64,000 nucleotides of DNA from Candidatus Tisiphia endosymbiont of Dioctria linearis (GTDB lineage: Bacteria > Pseudomonadota > Alphaproteobacteria > Rickettsiales > Rickettsiaceae), in assembly GCF_964026545.1 (NCBI RefSeq), contig NZ_OZ032156.1, positions 1,116,001-1,180,000 on the forward strand, in the 5' to 3' direction. This document shows, piece after piece, positions 17,758 through 27,390 of the stretch. A program made the translations under genes and the position numbers. How positions within the stretch are numbered: position 1 is the first letter of the stretch; every line of letters begins with the position of its first letter. The notes under the pieces are model-generated. The model did no database searches and was not told the DNA's origin. It saw nothing but the letters and a program-made list of their open reading frames with translations.

Positions 17758-20478
17758 ATGGATTACGTAATACATACATTTGGTGGAGGAGATATATTAT
17801 GGCATATATTTAATGGTATAGGTAGAGTATTTGCTTCTGATAGTGAATATTTTATGCCAGTAGGTAAGTTTGCTTTAACCTTGGGAGGTATTTGGGCTGC
17901 AACTAGAGCTATTTTTAAAGGCAATATTGGTATTTTTGCCATGGAGTGGTTTTTTCCATCTTTTTTTATTTTTATCTTCTTATTTACACCAAAAGCTACT
18001 ATATGGTTAAAAGATGAGGTATCAATGAATGCTCCTGTTAAAATTGATAATATTCCAATTGGGATTGCTTTTTTTGCCTCCAGTGCATCGAAAATCAGTT
18101 ATTCTTTATCAGAGATGCTAGAAAAGCATCTTTTGCCTGCAGATGAGGGATTATCTAATAGAAAAAATGGTATTATGTTTGGTGCTAAAGCTGTAGGTAA
18201 AATCAAAGATATCCAAATAGATGATCCAATAACTTTAACCAATAGTAAAGAGTTCTTACGACAATGTTTTATGAAACCTTATGTTATCGGTAATATTTTA
18301 GGCAAAAAAGGAGCAGCACAAAAAACAGACGATATAATTGGTTTTATAGAACAAAACATGCCAAATAATTTTGGTATTTATTATAAAGATCCAAGTAATT
18401 CTGCTATTAGTTTTAAAACTTGTAGGCAAGTAACGCCATTAATCAAGGCAGCTATTAATAAAGAGTTACATGAGGGATTACTAACTAAATTTGCCTCTAG
18501 CATAGGGGTACAATCTGACAGACCAGAACAGTTAAACCATAGACTAAAAGCTATGACCAGCGATACTCTGAGATATCTCAAAAAGGAACAAACAGATATT
18601 CATCAGTGGATGAAACAAGCAATGTTATTAAATGCTAATCGTGAATCCTATGATGATTGGCGGGAAAAGTTCTCGCTAGCTAGAATATATCCGCAACTAG
18701 TTAGTATGAATGCTACTCGTGGATTATTTCAACAATCATTTAGCTATTTAGTAGCAGGAGAAATGGCAGCAAGTATTATGCCAATATTGCAGTCAGTATT
18801 TTTTGCACTTGTAACCTGCATGATCTTTATAGTATTTCCAATGTCAATGCTGCCGGGTGGCTTTAATATCCTAAAAACCTGGTTATTATTGATAATCTGG
18901 GTTGCTAGTTGGTCGGTATTTTTTACTATCATTCATTGTTTGGGGATGATTAGTTTAGCTGGTAAATCTAGCTCTAGTGGATTAACTGGTTTAAATATCT
19001 TATCCCAAGGAAGTTTTTCTGAAACGATCCTGCATAGTTACGCTACCTTCCAGATGTTAGCTGCATCAGTACCAATGTTATCTTGGGCAGTATTAAAGGG
19101 CTGTGTCCATGCTACCACCACGCTTGCTAACCAATTTTCCCCAATATCAGTGGCAAGTGGCATAGGAGCAAACATTGCTGATAATAATATTTCTATGGAT
19201 AACTATAATATTGGCAATAGAACAATTGCCCAGCAGAGTTTAGCCCCAACTCTACAAATGGCAGGAGGTATTATAGATGATGGAGGCATGAGAGTTACCA
19301 GCACCGATAGTGGCAAGCAAATGCTTACTGAAGCAGTAGATTCACTGGTCAATAATTACCGCTCCTCCAAATTATTACAAGATAGCTATCAAAGTCAGTT
19401 TACCAACTCACAAAGCTATCTTGATGGATTAACTGATAGGTACAGTGATCTGACAACAACAGGAGAATCTTTAACAACTGAGATAGGTAAAAGATTAAGT
19501 TATGAGGAAGCTAAATCTATAGGCATTACTGATAGTCAGTATTTAGCCTTGCAGCAAACGAATTCAGATAGCGAGTCTGCTACAGAACATACTTCTAGTA
19601 GCGATAGAAAAGGAACTAGCAGTAGCACGGAGATAAGCATAGGTGGAAATATTGGAATAGGTGCAGGAATTAAAGTTGGATCAGAAAAGACAAAAATAAT
19701 TGACCAAGGCAAATCAGTAAATCAGCAACAATCCTATAATGAAGCATTATCTAAAATTAAGAGTGCTAGTAAAGAAGGCAGACTTAATCAATCTAATAGT
19801 GATGTGCAATCACTAAGTAATAATCTTAATAGTAATTTCTCCGAACAACAATCTGTTGGACAAGAAATAGCCAAAACTAAACAAAATATGGAGCAACTTA
19901 GTTATAATATCAATTATGTATCACAAAACTCTGCTACTATTGATCGTAATTTAAATGAACCAGTACTGGATAGCATAGTAGCAAAAAATATTCCTGGGGT
20001 TACCAGCAAAGAACAGGCAGCTAAATGGGCAAGTACGCACCAAAAAGAAGCAGAACAAATAGCTTTAGATATAGCTAAAATTAACAATATTGTACCTAAA
20101 ACTCTTAATTCTAACAGTAGTAGCAATATTCCATCTAAACAAGAGCTAAGATCAACTTTTGATAAAAATACCAAGCAATTAAATGATCAAGCTATTATTG
20201 ATAATAGAAAAAATGACATTTATGATAAGAGTGTAGAACAAGTGCTGATAAATAATACAACTGAATATGAAGGAGAAAAAATAAAAACTCTTAATCAGTT
20301 ACCTGATAAAATAAAAGATAAAACTCAGCAGGTTCAGGATGAATTTAATAAGATTCCAGACTCTACTATTGTTAGAACTGCTCAGCAAGTAGCAGATAAT
20401 CTTGGAGTCAGTCAAGAAAAGATTAAGCAAAGAAATATAAAGCTACCAGGATATAAAAAGGATAATGAAAATAATTGA
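17758..20478 (+). CDS. traG: TraG, mating-pair stabilisation / pilus assembly membrane protein
   Basis: 906 residues, near the 938 of F TraG. The N-terminal half holds several membrane segments (residues about 35-85 and 340-470, for example LVTCMIFIVFPMSMLPGGFN and LLLIIWVASWSVFFTI). The C-terminal half is a soluble Ser/Gln/Asn-rich region with predicted coiled coils. In F the N-terminal half is needed for pilus assembly and the C-terminal half for mating-pair stabilisation and entry exclusion. The frame is intact. Its end overlaps the next upstream ATG by 14 bases. Confidence 0.92.
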   Translation: MDYVIHTFGGGDILWHIFNGIGRVFASDSEYFMPVGKFALTLGGIWAATRAIFKGNIGIFAMEWFFPSFFIFIFLFTPKATIWLKDEVSMNAPVKIDNIPIGIAFFASSASKISYSLSEMLEKHLLPADEGLSNRKNGIMFGAKAVGKIKDIQIDDPITLTNSKEFLRQCFMKPYVIGNILGKKGAAQKTDDIIGFIEQNMPNNFGIYYKDPSNSAISFKTCRQVTPLIKAAINKELHEGLLTKFASSIGVQSDRPEQLNHRLKAMTSDTLRYLKKEQTDIHQWMKQAMLLNANRESYDDWREKFSLARIYPQLVSMNATRGLFQQSFSYLVAGEMAASIMPILQSVFFALVTCMIFIVFPMSMLPGGFNILKTWLLLIIWVASWSVFFTIIHCLGMISLAGKSSSSGLTGLNILSQGSFSETILHSYATFQMLAASVPMLSWAVLKGCVHATTTLANQFSPISVASGIGANIADNNISMDNYNIGNRTIAQQSLAPTLQMAGGIIDDGGMRVTSTDSGKQMLTEAVDSLVNNYRSSKLLQDSYQSQFTNSQSYLDGLTDRYSDLTTTGESLTTEIGKRLSYEEAKSIGITDSQYLALQQTNSDSESATEHTSSSDRKGTSSSTEISIGGNIGIGAGIKVGSEKTKIIDQGKSVNQQQSYNEALSKIKSASKEGRLNQSNSDVQSLSNNLNSNFSEQQSVGQEIAKTKQNMEQLSYNINYVSQNSATIDRNLNEPVLDSIVAKNIPGVTSKEQAAKWASTHQKEAEQIALDIAKINNIVPKTLNSNSSSNIPSKQELRSTFDKNTKQLNDQAIIDNRKNDIYDKSVEQVLINNTTEYEGEKIKTLNQLPDKIKDKTQQVQDEFNKIPDSTIVRTAQQVADNLGVSQEKIKQRNIKLPGYKKDNENN

Positions 20479-20488
20479 GGGTAAATTT

Positions 20489-21673
20489 ATGCAAAATACC
20501 AAAAAATTAATTGTTATAACTATTTTACCATTGATGCTTTCTAGCATTGTTATTGCAGAAACAAATAAGTTATTAGATCAAGATATTAAGACAAAACAGC
20601 AACAACATGAGAAAGAACAACAAGATAACATTAAAGATTCGAATATTTTAGCAGAAGAATATTTTAACATAGGCAGGTCTTTTTTTAAACTAGGAGAATA
20701 TCAAGAAGCTATCAAAAATTATGATATAGCTATTAAACATAAACCAGATTATGCAGAAGCGTATTGTAATAAAGGGTTAGCTTTGAACGAGTTAGAAAAG
20801 CACCAGGAAGCTATTAAAAATTATGATTTGGCTATTAAATATAACCCAAATATTGCAGAAGCATATAATAACAAAGGAGTGTCTTATAGAAAATTAGAAC
20901 GATATCAAGAAGCCATAACCCTTTATGATTTAGCTATTAAATATCAAGTTAATTTTGCAGATGCATATAATAATAAAGGGAATATTTTAAACATATTAAA
21001 AAAATATCAAGAAGCGATAGAAAATTTTGATATTGCTCTTAAATATAACCCACATTACCCAGAAGCTTATTATAACAAAGGTATATCTTTAATGTACTTA
21101 GGGTTACACCAAGAAGCAATAGAAAATTATGATCTTGCTATTAAATATAAACCAGATTACGCAGATGCCTATAACAATAAAGGGGTATCTTTGTTGTATT
21201 TAGGAAAATATCAAGAGGCAATAAAAATTTGTGATATAACGATCAAATACCAATCTAATTGTGTAGAAGCTTATAATAACAAGGGAATATCTTTAATGTA
21301 TATGAGAAAATTCCAAGATGCGATAGAAAATTATAATCTTGCTATTAAATATGATCCTAATTATGTCCAAGCATACTATAACAAAGGCGTGACTCTTGAA
21401 AAATTAGGAAAGCATCAAGAAGCAATTAAAAACTATGATTTAGCTATTAACTATAAAGCTGATTTTGCCGAAAGCTATTTAGACAAAGGTATATCTTTGG
21501 TATCTTTGAGAAAACATCAAGAAGCTAAGACGAATTTTAACTTGGCTGTTAAATATAAACCTAATCTTATAGAAGAATATGAAAAAACAATTATAGGTCT
21601 AAGGAAATTAGATAATAATCGTATGGCAGATGAATTTGAACAGAAATTAAAGATATTAAAAGATAATTTGTAA
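20489..21673 (+). CDS. Secreted TPR-repeat protein
   Basis: 394 residues from ATG 20489 (MQNTKKLIVITILPLML), which gives a clean signal peptide ending near VIAE; a longer form from 20465 overlaps traG. About ten 34-residue TPR units follow (YNNKGVSLLYLGKYQEAIKN type). They are more uniform than typical housekeeping TPR proteins. It lies inside the transfer operon between traG and traD, which F does not have. It is probably exported to the periplasm or beyond and may mediate protein-protein contacts; no substrate can be inferred. Confidence 0.8.
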   Translation: MQNTKKLIVITILPLMLSSIVIAETNKLLDQDIKTKQQQHEKEQQDNIKDSNILAEEYFNIGRSFFKLGEYQEAIKNYDIAIKHKPDYAEAYCNKGLALNELEKHQEAIKNYDLAIKYNPNIAEAYNNKGVSYRKLERYQEAITLYDLAIKYQVNFADAYNNKGNILNILKKYQEAIENFDIALKYNPHYPEAYYNKGISLMYLGLHQEAIENYDLAIKYKPDYADAYNNKGVSLLYLGKYQEAIKICDITIKYQSNCVEAYNNKGISLMYMRKFQDAIENYNLAIKYDPNYVQAYYNKGVTLEKLGKHQEAIKNYDLAINYKADFAESYLDKGISLVSLRKHQEAKTNFNLAVKYKPNLIEEYEKTIIGLRKLDNNRMADEFEQKLKILKDNL

Positions 21674-21688
21674 ACTACAGGAAGTAGC

Positions 21689-22750
21689 ATGGATCAAAAT
21701 ATTGTCACTACAGAATATAAAGAGTTTTTAGAACAGTTGAAAGCACGTGTAGCTACAAGCCGTTATAAGGCAGCTCTATCAGTTAACAAAGAACTAATAA
21801 TCTTATATCATCATATTGGTAGTGAAATTTTACACCGCCAACAACAATATGGTTGGGGTGCAAAAGTAATCGACAAACTTAGTTGTGACTTAATATCTGC
21901 TTTTCCAGAAATGAAGGGATTTAGCACTCGAAATCTGAAATATATGCGGCAATTTGCGGAAGAATATCCTGATTCTGCATTTGTGCAAGAGGTACTTGCA
22001 CAATTAACTTGGTATCATAATTTGACTCTTTTAGATAAGGTTGCAGATAAAGAAACTCGTTTGTTTTATATTAGACATGCCATTGCATATGGTTGGTCAA
22101 GAAACATAATGGTTATGCAAATTGAGTTTGCTTTACATAAGCGTCAAGGACAGGCTATCACAAATTTTAAAGATAAACTGCCATCTCCACAGTCAGATTT
22201 AGCCCATTATACTCTAAAAGATCCATATATTTTTGACTTCCTAAGCATAGGTGATAAAGCTCATGAGAGAGAGGTTGAAAAAGCACTAATCTATCATATA
22301 GAAAAATTTCTACTTGAATTGGGAGATGGTTTTGCATTCGTAGGCAGACAATACCGTTTAGAAGTAGGTAATCAGGACTTTTTCATAGATAGTTTGTTTT
22401 ATCATTTAAAGTTACGTTGTTTTGTGGTATTAGAGCTCAAAGATAAGGAATTTAAACCGGAATATGCTGGCAAAATGAACTTTTATCTCTCTGCTGTAGA
22501 TGATCTAATAAAACATGAAAGCGATCAGCCTTCCATAGGGCTTATTTTATGTAAGTCCAAGAATAATGTGCTAGCCGAATACGCACTGCGGGACATGAGT
22601 AAACCAATTGGGCTTGCTGAGTATAGGTTAACTGAAAACTTGCCAGAAAATATTAAAACTGCTCTGCCAACCATTGAAGAATTGGAGGCGGAATTGTCGA
22701 AGGATTTTGGTGATGAGGGAGATGAGCAAAATAAAGATACAACACCGTGA
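21689..22750 (+). CDS. YhcG/DUF1016-family PD-(D/E)XK nuclease
   Basis: 353 residues with the DUF1016 N-terminal domain (YHHIGSEILHRQQQYGWGAK, then GFSTRNLKYMRQFAEEYP) and the C-terminal PDDEXK domain (FVGRQYRLEVGNQDFFIDSL, then FVVLELKDKEFKPEYAGKM, giving D and ExK). It is full length for the family. Members occur with restriction systems and mobile elements and are proposed to be nucleases. Here it lies within the tra operon and overlaps traD by 4 bases, so it is co-expressed with conjugation genes. Confidence 0.9.
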   Translation: MDQNIVTTEYKEFLEQLKARVATSRYKAALSVNKELIILYHHIGSEILHRQQQYGWGAKVIDKLSCDLISAFPEMKGFSTRNLKYMRQFAEEYPDSAFVQEVLAQLTWYHNLTLLDKVADKETRLFYIRHAIAYGWSRNIMVMQIEFALHKRQGQAITNFKDKLPSPQSDLAHYTLKDPYIFDFLSIGDKAHEREVEKALIYHIEKFLLELGDGFAFVGRQYRLEVGNQDFFIDSLFYHLKLRCFVVLELKDKEFKPEYAGKMNFYLSAVDDLIKHESDQPSIGLILCKSKNNVLAEYALRDMSKPIGLAEYRLTENLPENIKTALPTIEELEAELSKDFGDEGDEQNKDTTP

Positions 22751-24444
22751 ACCAGCATAATCAAAATAACTTTACTCGAGGCTCACAAATCTTTGCTCAT
22801 CAATTGAGAATGTTTGGGCAAGGAAGTATAAATGCTGTTATTGTTGGGTTAGTACTAACTATCACTTGGCTAATGTGGCGTATATATCAGAAATTATCCT
22901 TAATTAGTTTGTATTATTTTATAATAGAACGTTATGTTCAGTTAAAACTTGCAGTAGGACAATATTTTTATCCTGCTAATCAAATAGGTATCAAATTCTA
23001 TTATGTAGAACAAAAAGCTTGGGTTTATCGTAATGCTGAGAAATTTATCCATAAATTTTGGTATATTACACCTCACGGAGCAAAGATTAAGACAATTGGG
23101 CAATTTTTATTACACTCAGCTTGGTTAGAAGGAATAATTATCTTTACTATTGGGGTAATAGTTTCCATAAGCTTCTTTATCTACCAAGGCAAGAAAACAA
23201 TTAGTAAAGATAAAATTAGAGGAGCAGATTTTGTAGAAGCTAAAATGTTGGCTAAAATGCTGCATCAAAATAACAAAGCCTCAAAAATTAAATTTGCTGG
23301 TCTACCGTTAGTTAAAAATAGTGAGAGGCAACATATTCTAATTACTGGAACTACCGGCAGTGGTAAAACTAATCTGCTAAATGAATTGCTACCACAAATT
23401 AGAAGACAACAAGATAGAGCAATTATTGTTGATTTGACCGGTAGCTTTGTTGATAGATTTTTTGACTCTAGTTGTGATAAATTACTTAACCCCTTTGCAG
23501 ATTGCACAGAGCATTGGCTGCCTTGGAATGATTGTTATGAGATTGCTGATTTTGATAATATAGCAAGTAGTTTTAGCGGCTATAATCCTAGGTTAGATGA
23601 TTTTTTTGCTAAGAATGCTGAGCTAGTCTTAGCTGAAGGATTAAAATTATATCAAGATAGTAAAGATATAAAAAAGCTAATTGATAGCATTATCTATTCC
23701 GATAATAGACAATTTGCTAGAATTTTTAAAAATACTGCAGTAGCAGGTATAATAAGTAATAATGCACCTGAGACATCTTCTGGTATTCAGGCAACTATTG
23801 GCAAAAACATTGCTGCTTTACAACATTTAAAGCCTAATGGTAATTTTAGTATTAGAAGATGGTTTAGTAATCCACTTGAAACAGGTTGGTTATTTATAAC
23901 TAGCACACCTAATCAAAGAGTAACATTGCGTTCATTAATTGCTGCTTGGATAAGTATTGCTATCAAAGCTCTAATGGATAGGAATACCAGTGGTAATAAC
24001 AATATGTGGTTTATTGTAGATGAACTACCAACCTTACAAAAAATACCTGCCTTACCAGTTGCTTTAGCTGAAGCCCGTAAATATGGCGGATGTTTTGTTG
24101 CTGGTATGCAGAATATTTATCAGCTAGAGGAAATATATGGTTCTGCCGGCAGTAGCTCGATGCTTGATTTATTTAGCAGTAAGTTTATTTTTCGAGTTAG
24201 TGACCAACAAACAGCCCATAGAACTGCTTTAATGCTTGGTGAGCAGGAAATCATTGAAACACAAGAAAATCTTTCTTATGGCTCTAACACTATGCGGGAT
24301 GGAGTAAACATGAATAACATAGAGAGAAAGAAATTATTAGTAATGCCATCTGAAATTATGAACCTACCAGACCTTACCTGTTATGTTAGGCTTTCTGGTA
24401 ATATTCCTATTACTAAACTAACAATGAATTTGCAAACTCATTAA
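22747..24444 (+). CDS. traD: TraD, type IV coupling protein
   Basis: 565 residues from GTG. It has two N-terminal membrane helices (about residues 27-45 and 132-150), Walker A ITGTTGSGKTNLLNE near residue 198 and Walker B MWFIVDELPTL near residue 419, the TrwB/TraD layout. It couples the relaxosome to the secretion channel and pumps DNA. F TraD (717 residues) has a long C-terminal tail that is absent here. Intact frame. Confidence 0.93.
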   Translation: MNQHNQNNFTRGSQIFAHQLRMFGQGSINAVIVGLVLTITWLMWRIYQKLSLISLYYFIIERYVQLKLAVGQYFYPANQIGIKFYYVEQKAWVYRNAEKFIHKFWYITPHGAKIKTIGQFLLHSAWLEGIIIFTIGVIVSISFFIYQGKKTISKDKIRGADFVEAKMLAKMLHQNNKASKIKFAGLPLVKNSERQHILITGTTGSGKTNLLNELLPQIRRQQDRAIIVDLTGSFVDRFFDSSCDKLLNPFADCTEHWLPWNDCYEIADFDNIASSFSGYNPRLDDFFAKNAELVLAEGLKLYQDSKDIKKLIDSIIYSDNRQFARIFKNTAVAGIISNNAPETSSGIQATIGKNIAALQHLKPNGNFSIRRWFSNPLETGWLFITSTPNQRVTLRSLIAAWISIAIKALMDRNTSGNNNMWFIVDELPTLQKIPALPVALAEARKYGGCFVAGMQNIYQLEEIYGSAGSSSMLDLFSSKFIFRVSDQQTAHRTALMLGEQEIIETQENLSYGSNTMRDGVNMNNIERKKLLVMPSEIMNLPDLTCYVRLSGNIPITKLTMNLQTH

Positions 24445-24626
24445 AATGTCAAAAACTATTTTAAGACATTTTTAGGGCGTTTTAATGATTTCATGTAGAA
24501 AATGCATAAAAAGAAAGAATTGCACTATAAACCCCCTTAAAACGGCTAATTTGGATTTATTTTTTATAATCTATTAGTAACCATAAAGATTTTTCTTGGA
24601 TTATCAAAAATATTACTAAAAATAAA

Positions 24627-25568
24627 TTATTTTTTCTGAGCAAGAGATTGAATAAAAGATTTGTCAAGACCAGTTACAGCAGAAATAAAGGCAAAATCAG
24701 AGCCTTGAACTAACATTTTTTTTGCTATTTCAACTCTCTCTTCAGCTTTACCTTTAGCTTCGCCGATCTGGATACCTTGAACTATACCTTTTTCTATACC
24801 CTCATCAATATACTTATCAGCAATAGTTCTCATAATATCTTTCTCCTCTGTTGCAGTTAAATGACTAGCTATTAGCCTCTCTAGTTCTTGTTGCTTACCT
24901 TCTTCTATCTTAGCGTCACTATACCATAAAAATGATTTTATGTAAATATATCCTGTTGCCTTATCTATACTAATATATGGTTTAAAATTTGTTAAAAGTT
25001 CATCCCACAACTTCAATATATCTCGCTTCTGTACATTTTTCATCATAAATTCTAACATACCGAAATGTTGCTTCTGCTTTATCTCATCATCAGAAATTGC
25101 TTGTAAATCTATTAGCTTATAATCCTCACACATTAGTTGCTTTGCAAGTTTGGGATCGCTAAATAATTCAAACAAATTCTTTGGCACATTAAATCTTCTA
25201 GTACCATGATAAAACACCATTGGTACTATCAACGGTATTTTATTCCTACCTTTTTTATGTCTTTCAGCTAATAGCAACATATATTTCCATAATTTAAGTG
25301 CCATCCAATATTTTGGTCTTATCTCCGACTCAATCAAAACATAAACAAAGGCTTGCTCATTATCTTTAGTCTTAACAGAATAGACTAAATCACTAAGAGC
25401 TCTTTTTAGGTCATCCTCAACAAATGATTCTTTCTCTATTGTTATTTTGCTTAAATCAACTATTTCCTTAACCTCTCCTGGTAAATAATGCTCCAAAAAT
25501 TCTTGAGCTGCTATTTGATTGACCATTATCTTTTTAAATAATGCATCATGTTTTAGTTGATTTGACAT
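24627..25568 (-). CDS. Rpn-family recombination-promoting nuclease (PD-(D/E)XK, transposase_31-like)
   Basis: 313 residues beginning MSNQLKHDALFKKIMVN, with DLVYSVKT...AFVYVLIESE forming the D...ExE/Q core, then PLIVPMVFYHGTR, the family signature. The C-terminus is the usual charged region (GIEKGIVQGIQIGEAKGKA) ending in a predicted helix-turn-helix-like tail. Rpn proteins are DNA endonucleases linked to recombination and, in E. coli, to phage defence. It is convergent with traD and precedes the primase-like gene. Length is normal. Confidence 0.88.
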   Translation of the reverse strand: MSNQLKHDALFKKIMVNQIAAQEFLEHYLPGEVKEIVDLSKITIEKESFVEDDLKRALSDLVYSVKTKDNEQAFVYVLIESEIRPKYWMALKLWKYMLLLAERHKKGRNKIPLIVPMVFYHGTRRFNVPKNLFELFSDPKLAKQLMCEDYKLIDLQAISDDEIKQKQHFGMLEFMMKNVQKRDILKLWDELLTNFKPYISIDKATGYIYIKSFLWYSDAKIEEGKQQELERLIASHLTATEEKDIMRTIADKYIDEGIEKGIVQGIQIGEAKGKAEERVEIAKKMLVQGSDFAFISAVTGLDKSFIQSLAQKK

Positions 25569-25606
25569 ATTCTTAATTAGTTAATTATTATTATTTTTAA
25601 TATAAT

Positions 25607-27376
25607 CTATATAGTACCTTTAACTATTATTACTTGGTTTTTCTGCGTCTCTGCTGCATTTTGTAATTCATTTTTTATTTCCTTACCTATTATTGATTGT
25701 GGGTTGATATATTGCATCACTTGTTTATCTTTGCCTATAGCAACCAAATAATCTTCTGCTACTAAGTAGCTTTTACCTTTAAAATCATCTATTACTATAT
25801 CATAAAATTTAACAGCACTAAGATTATAATTAGGATCAAATTTATTTTTCATTATTTGCAAATCTTTTGTTATTTTCTGCTCAATAGCTTTAGAACAACT
25901 ATCATTACTATAGATAATAAAAGATTCTATACCTTTTTTCTTATATATCTGTAAGGCTGTATTTATATTCTCTTTGGTAGTAAATCTTTCCAATGATTTT
26001 ATCTGCTGTTGAAACTCCTGTAACATATTATTACTTGCTGATTTTCTAAGCTCTAACTCTACAGATGTGATTTGTGACTGATTATTATCAGTCTTACTAT
26101 TGTCAATTGGTTTTAATGACTCAGTAAATTTAGTTGTTTTTTCGTTTAGTGTTTCATTTGTTGTTAATTTTGCTATTTCAGGTTCTATAAGATTTTTTAT
26201 GGATTTTGCCCCTTTAGTTTTGAGCATATCGTTAAAATCTCCTATATCTTGCGGCATTATTACCAATACTACTGCCCCTTTATTTGCTAATTGTTCTTTA
26301 GCTTTAGTGACAGTATTAACTGATATGCTACTTTGTCCATCATTATCTGCCGCAATAATTATCTTCTCTCCTGTTGTAGGCTGATAATTTTTGATATTAT
26401 TTATCCCTAAGCTACAGATAATTTTACCTTTAATACCTGCTTCCTGCACGCTTAAAGCTGTTTCTACTCCTTCTGCTATAATTGTTATATTACTCCTTAA
26501 CTTATTCTCCTGTTGATTATCTTGTTGAATTTTTACAAAAGAACCACTAATTTTACCAAATGAACGTTTATTAACGGCAATATCAGCTTTAGTAGCTGTT
26601 TCTTTATCTAAATAGATCGATTGTCCACCAGTGATTCTACTTTGTTGATCTCGTGCGAAGGCAATTAAGGCTGGATAATATTGTTTGCTGCCATTATCCC
26701 ACATCATGTTAGTTTTAATATCCCCGCTTAACTGCAATTTTTCTAATATTGTCTTAATTCCACGGTGCTTACCTAAATATTGTCTAGCTACATTATTATT
26801 GCTAGAATATAGTACAGAACTTGATTTTTCATATAATCCTTCCGCTTGTTTTATCTTAGCTGCTTCTTTGTCTTGTTCCTGTTGATTTTGGGTTTTAGTT
26901 TGCCTGTAAGGCGTATCTGCTGGCAAATTTGCTAGCAGGTCTTGTTTATGGACAGTTGGCATACCAACTATTTCTTGTAAATATTTCTTGGCTTCGACAA
27001 AGTGACATTTTCTTTCTCTTTGTACTAAAGTAAATAAATCCCCACCCTCATCTTTACTAAAATCATACCATATCCCAGCCTTGCTGCCTTTAATCTTCAT
27101 TGCTATTTTACCATCTTTCTCCCAGCGTAATATATAATTATTGGATAAAAGCTCATTTGGTCTACCAAGAAGACTATGTGCTATGTCTTCAACTTTTAAA
27201 GATAGTAATTGCTTTAACTTTATACTCTCTTGCTTGTTAATTAAATCATAATTAATGATGTTATTTGTCATATTTTTATCTTTTATATTATCCTGAGTAA
27301 AAGTGTTATTTGTCATAATATCTTCTTGTGATTTAGTATTTATTTTTGGTTCTTGTTTATTACTATTAGTTAACAT
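25607..27376 (-). CDS. TOPRIM primase-like protein of the mobilisation module
   Basis: 589 residues. An Asn/Lys-rich start is followed by a zinc-finger-less primase-like region (GRPNELLSNNYILRWEKDGK, then GIWYDFSKDEGGDLFTLVQ) and a TOPRIM domain: TIIAEGVETALSVQEAG supplies the catalytic Glu and IIIAADNDG the DxD. This resembles the primase/TOPRIM part found with Ti-type TraA in rickettsial RAGEs. It would prime or protect transferred single strands in the recipient. It begins 15 bases after the helicase stop, in another frame, so I treat it as a separate gene. Confidence 0.75.
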   Translation of the reverse strand: MLTNSNKQEPKINTKSQEDIMTNNTFTQDNIKDKNMTNNIINYDLINKQESIKLKQLLSLKVEDIAHSLLGRPNELLSNNYILRWEKDGKIAMKIKGSKAGIWYDFSKDEGGDLFTLVQRERKCHFVEAKKYLQEIVGMPTVHKQDLLANLPADTPYRQTKTQNQQEQDKEAAKIKQAEGLYEKSSSVLYSSNNNVARQYLGKHRGIKTILEKLQLSGDIKTNMMWDNGSKQYYPALIAFARDQQSRITGGQSIYLDKETATKADIAVNKRSFGKISGSFVKIQQDNQQENKLRSNITIIAEGVETALSVQEAGIKGKIICSLGINNIKNYQPTTGEKIIIAADNDGQSSISVNTVTKAKEQLANKGAVVLVIMPQDIGDFNDMLKTKGAKSIKNLIEPEIAKLTTNETLNEKTTKFTESLKPIDNSKTDNNQSQITSVELELRKSASNNMLQEFQQQIKSLERFTTKENINTALQIYKKKGIESFIIYSNDSCSKAIEQKITKDLQIMKNKFDPNYNLSAVKFYDIVIDDFKGKSYLVAEDYLVAIGKDKQVMQYINPQSIIGKEIKNELQNAAETQKNQVIIVKGTI

Positions 27377-27390
27377 TTGACAAGAGTTAT

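Noticed and set aside
24445..24626. tgtcaaaaactattttaagaca after traD as a terminator.
   Set aside because: The stem is short and imperfect and AT-rich; a terminator is plausible but not supported.
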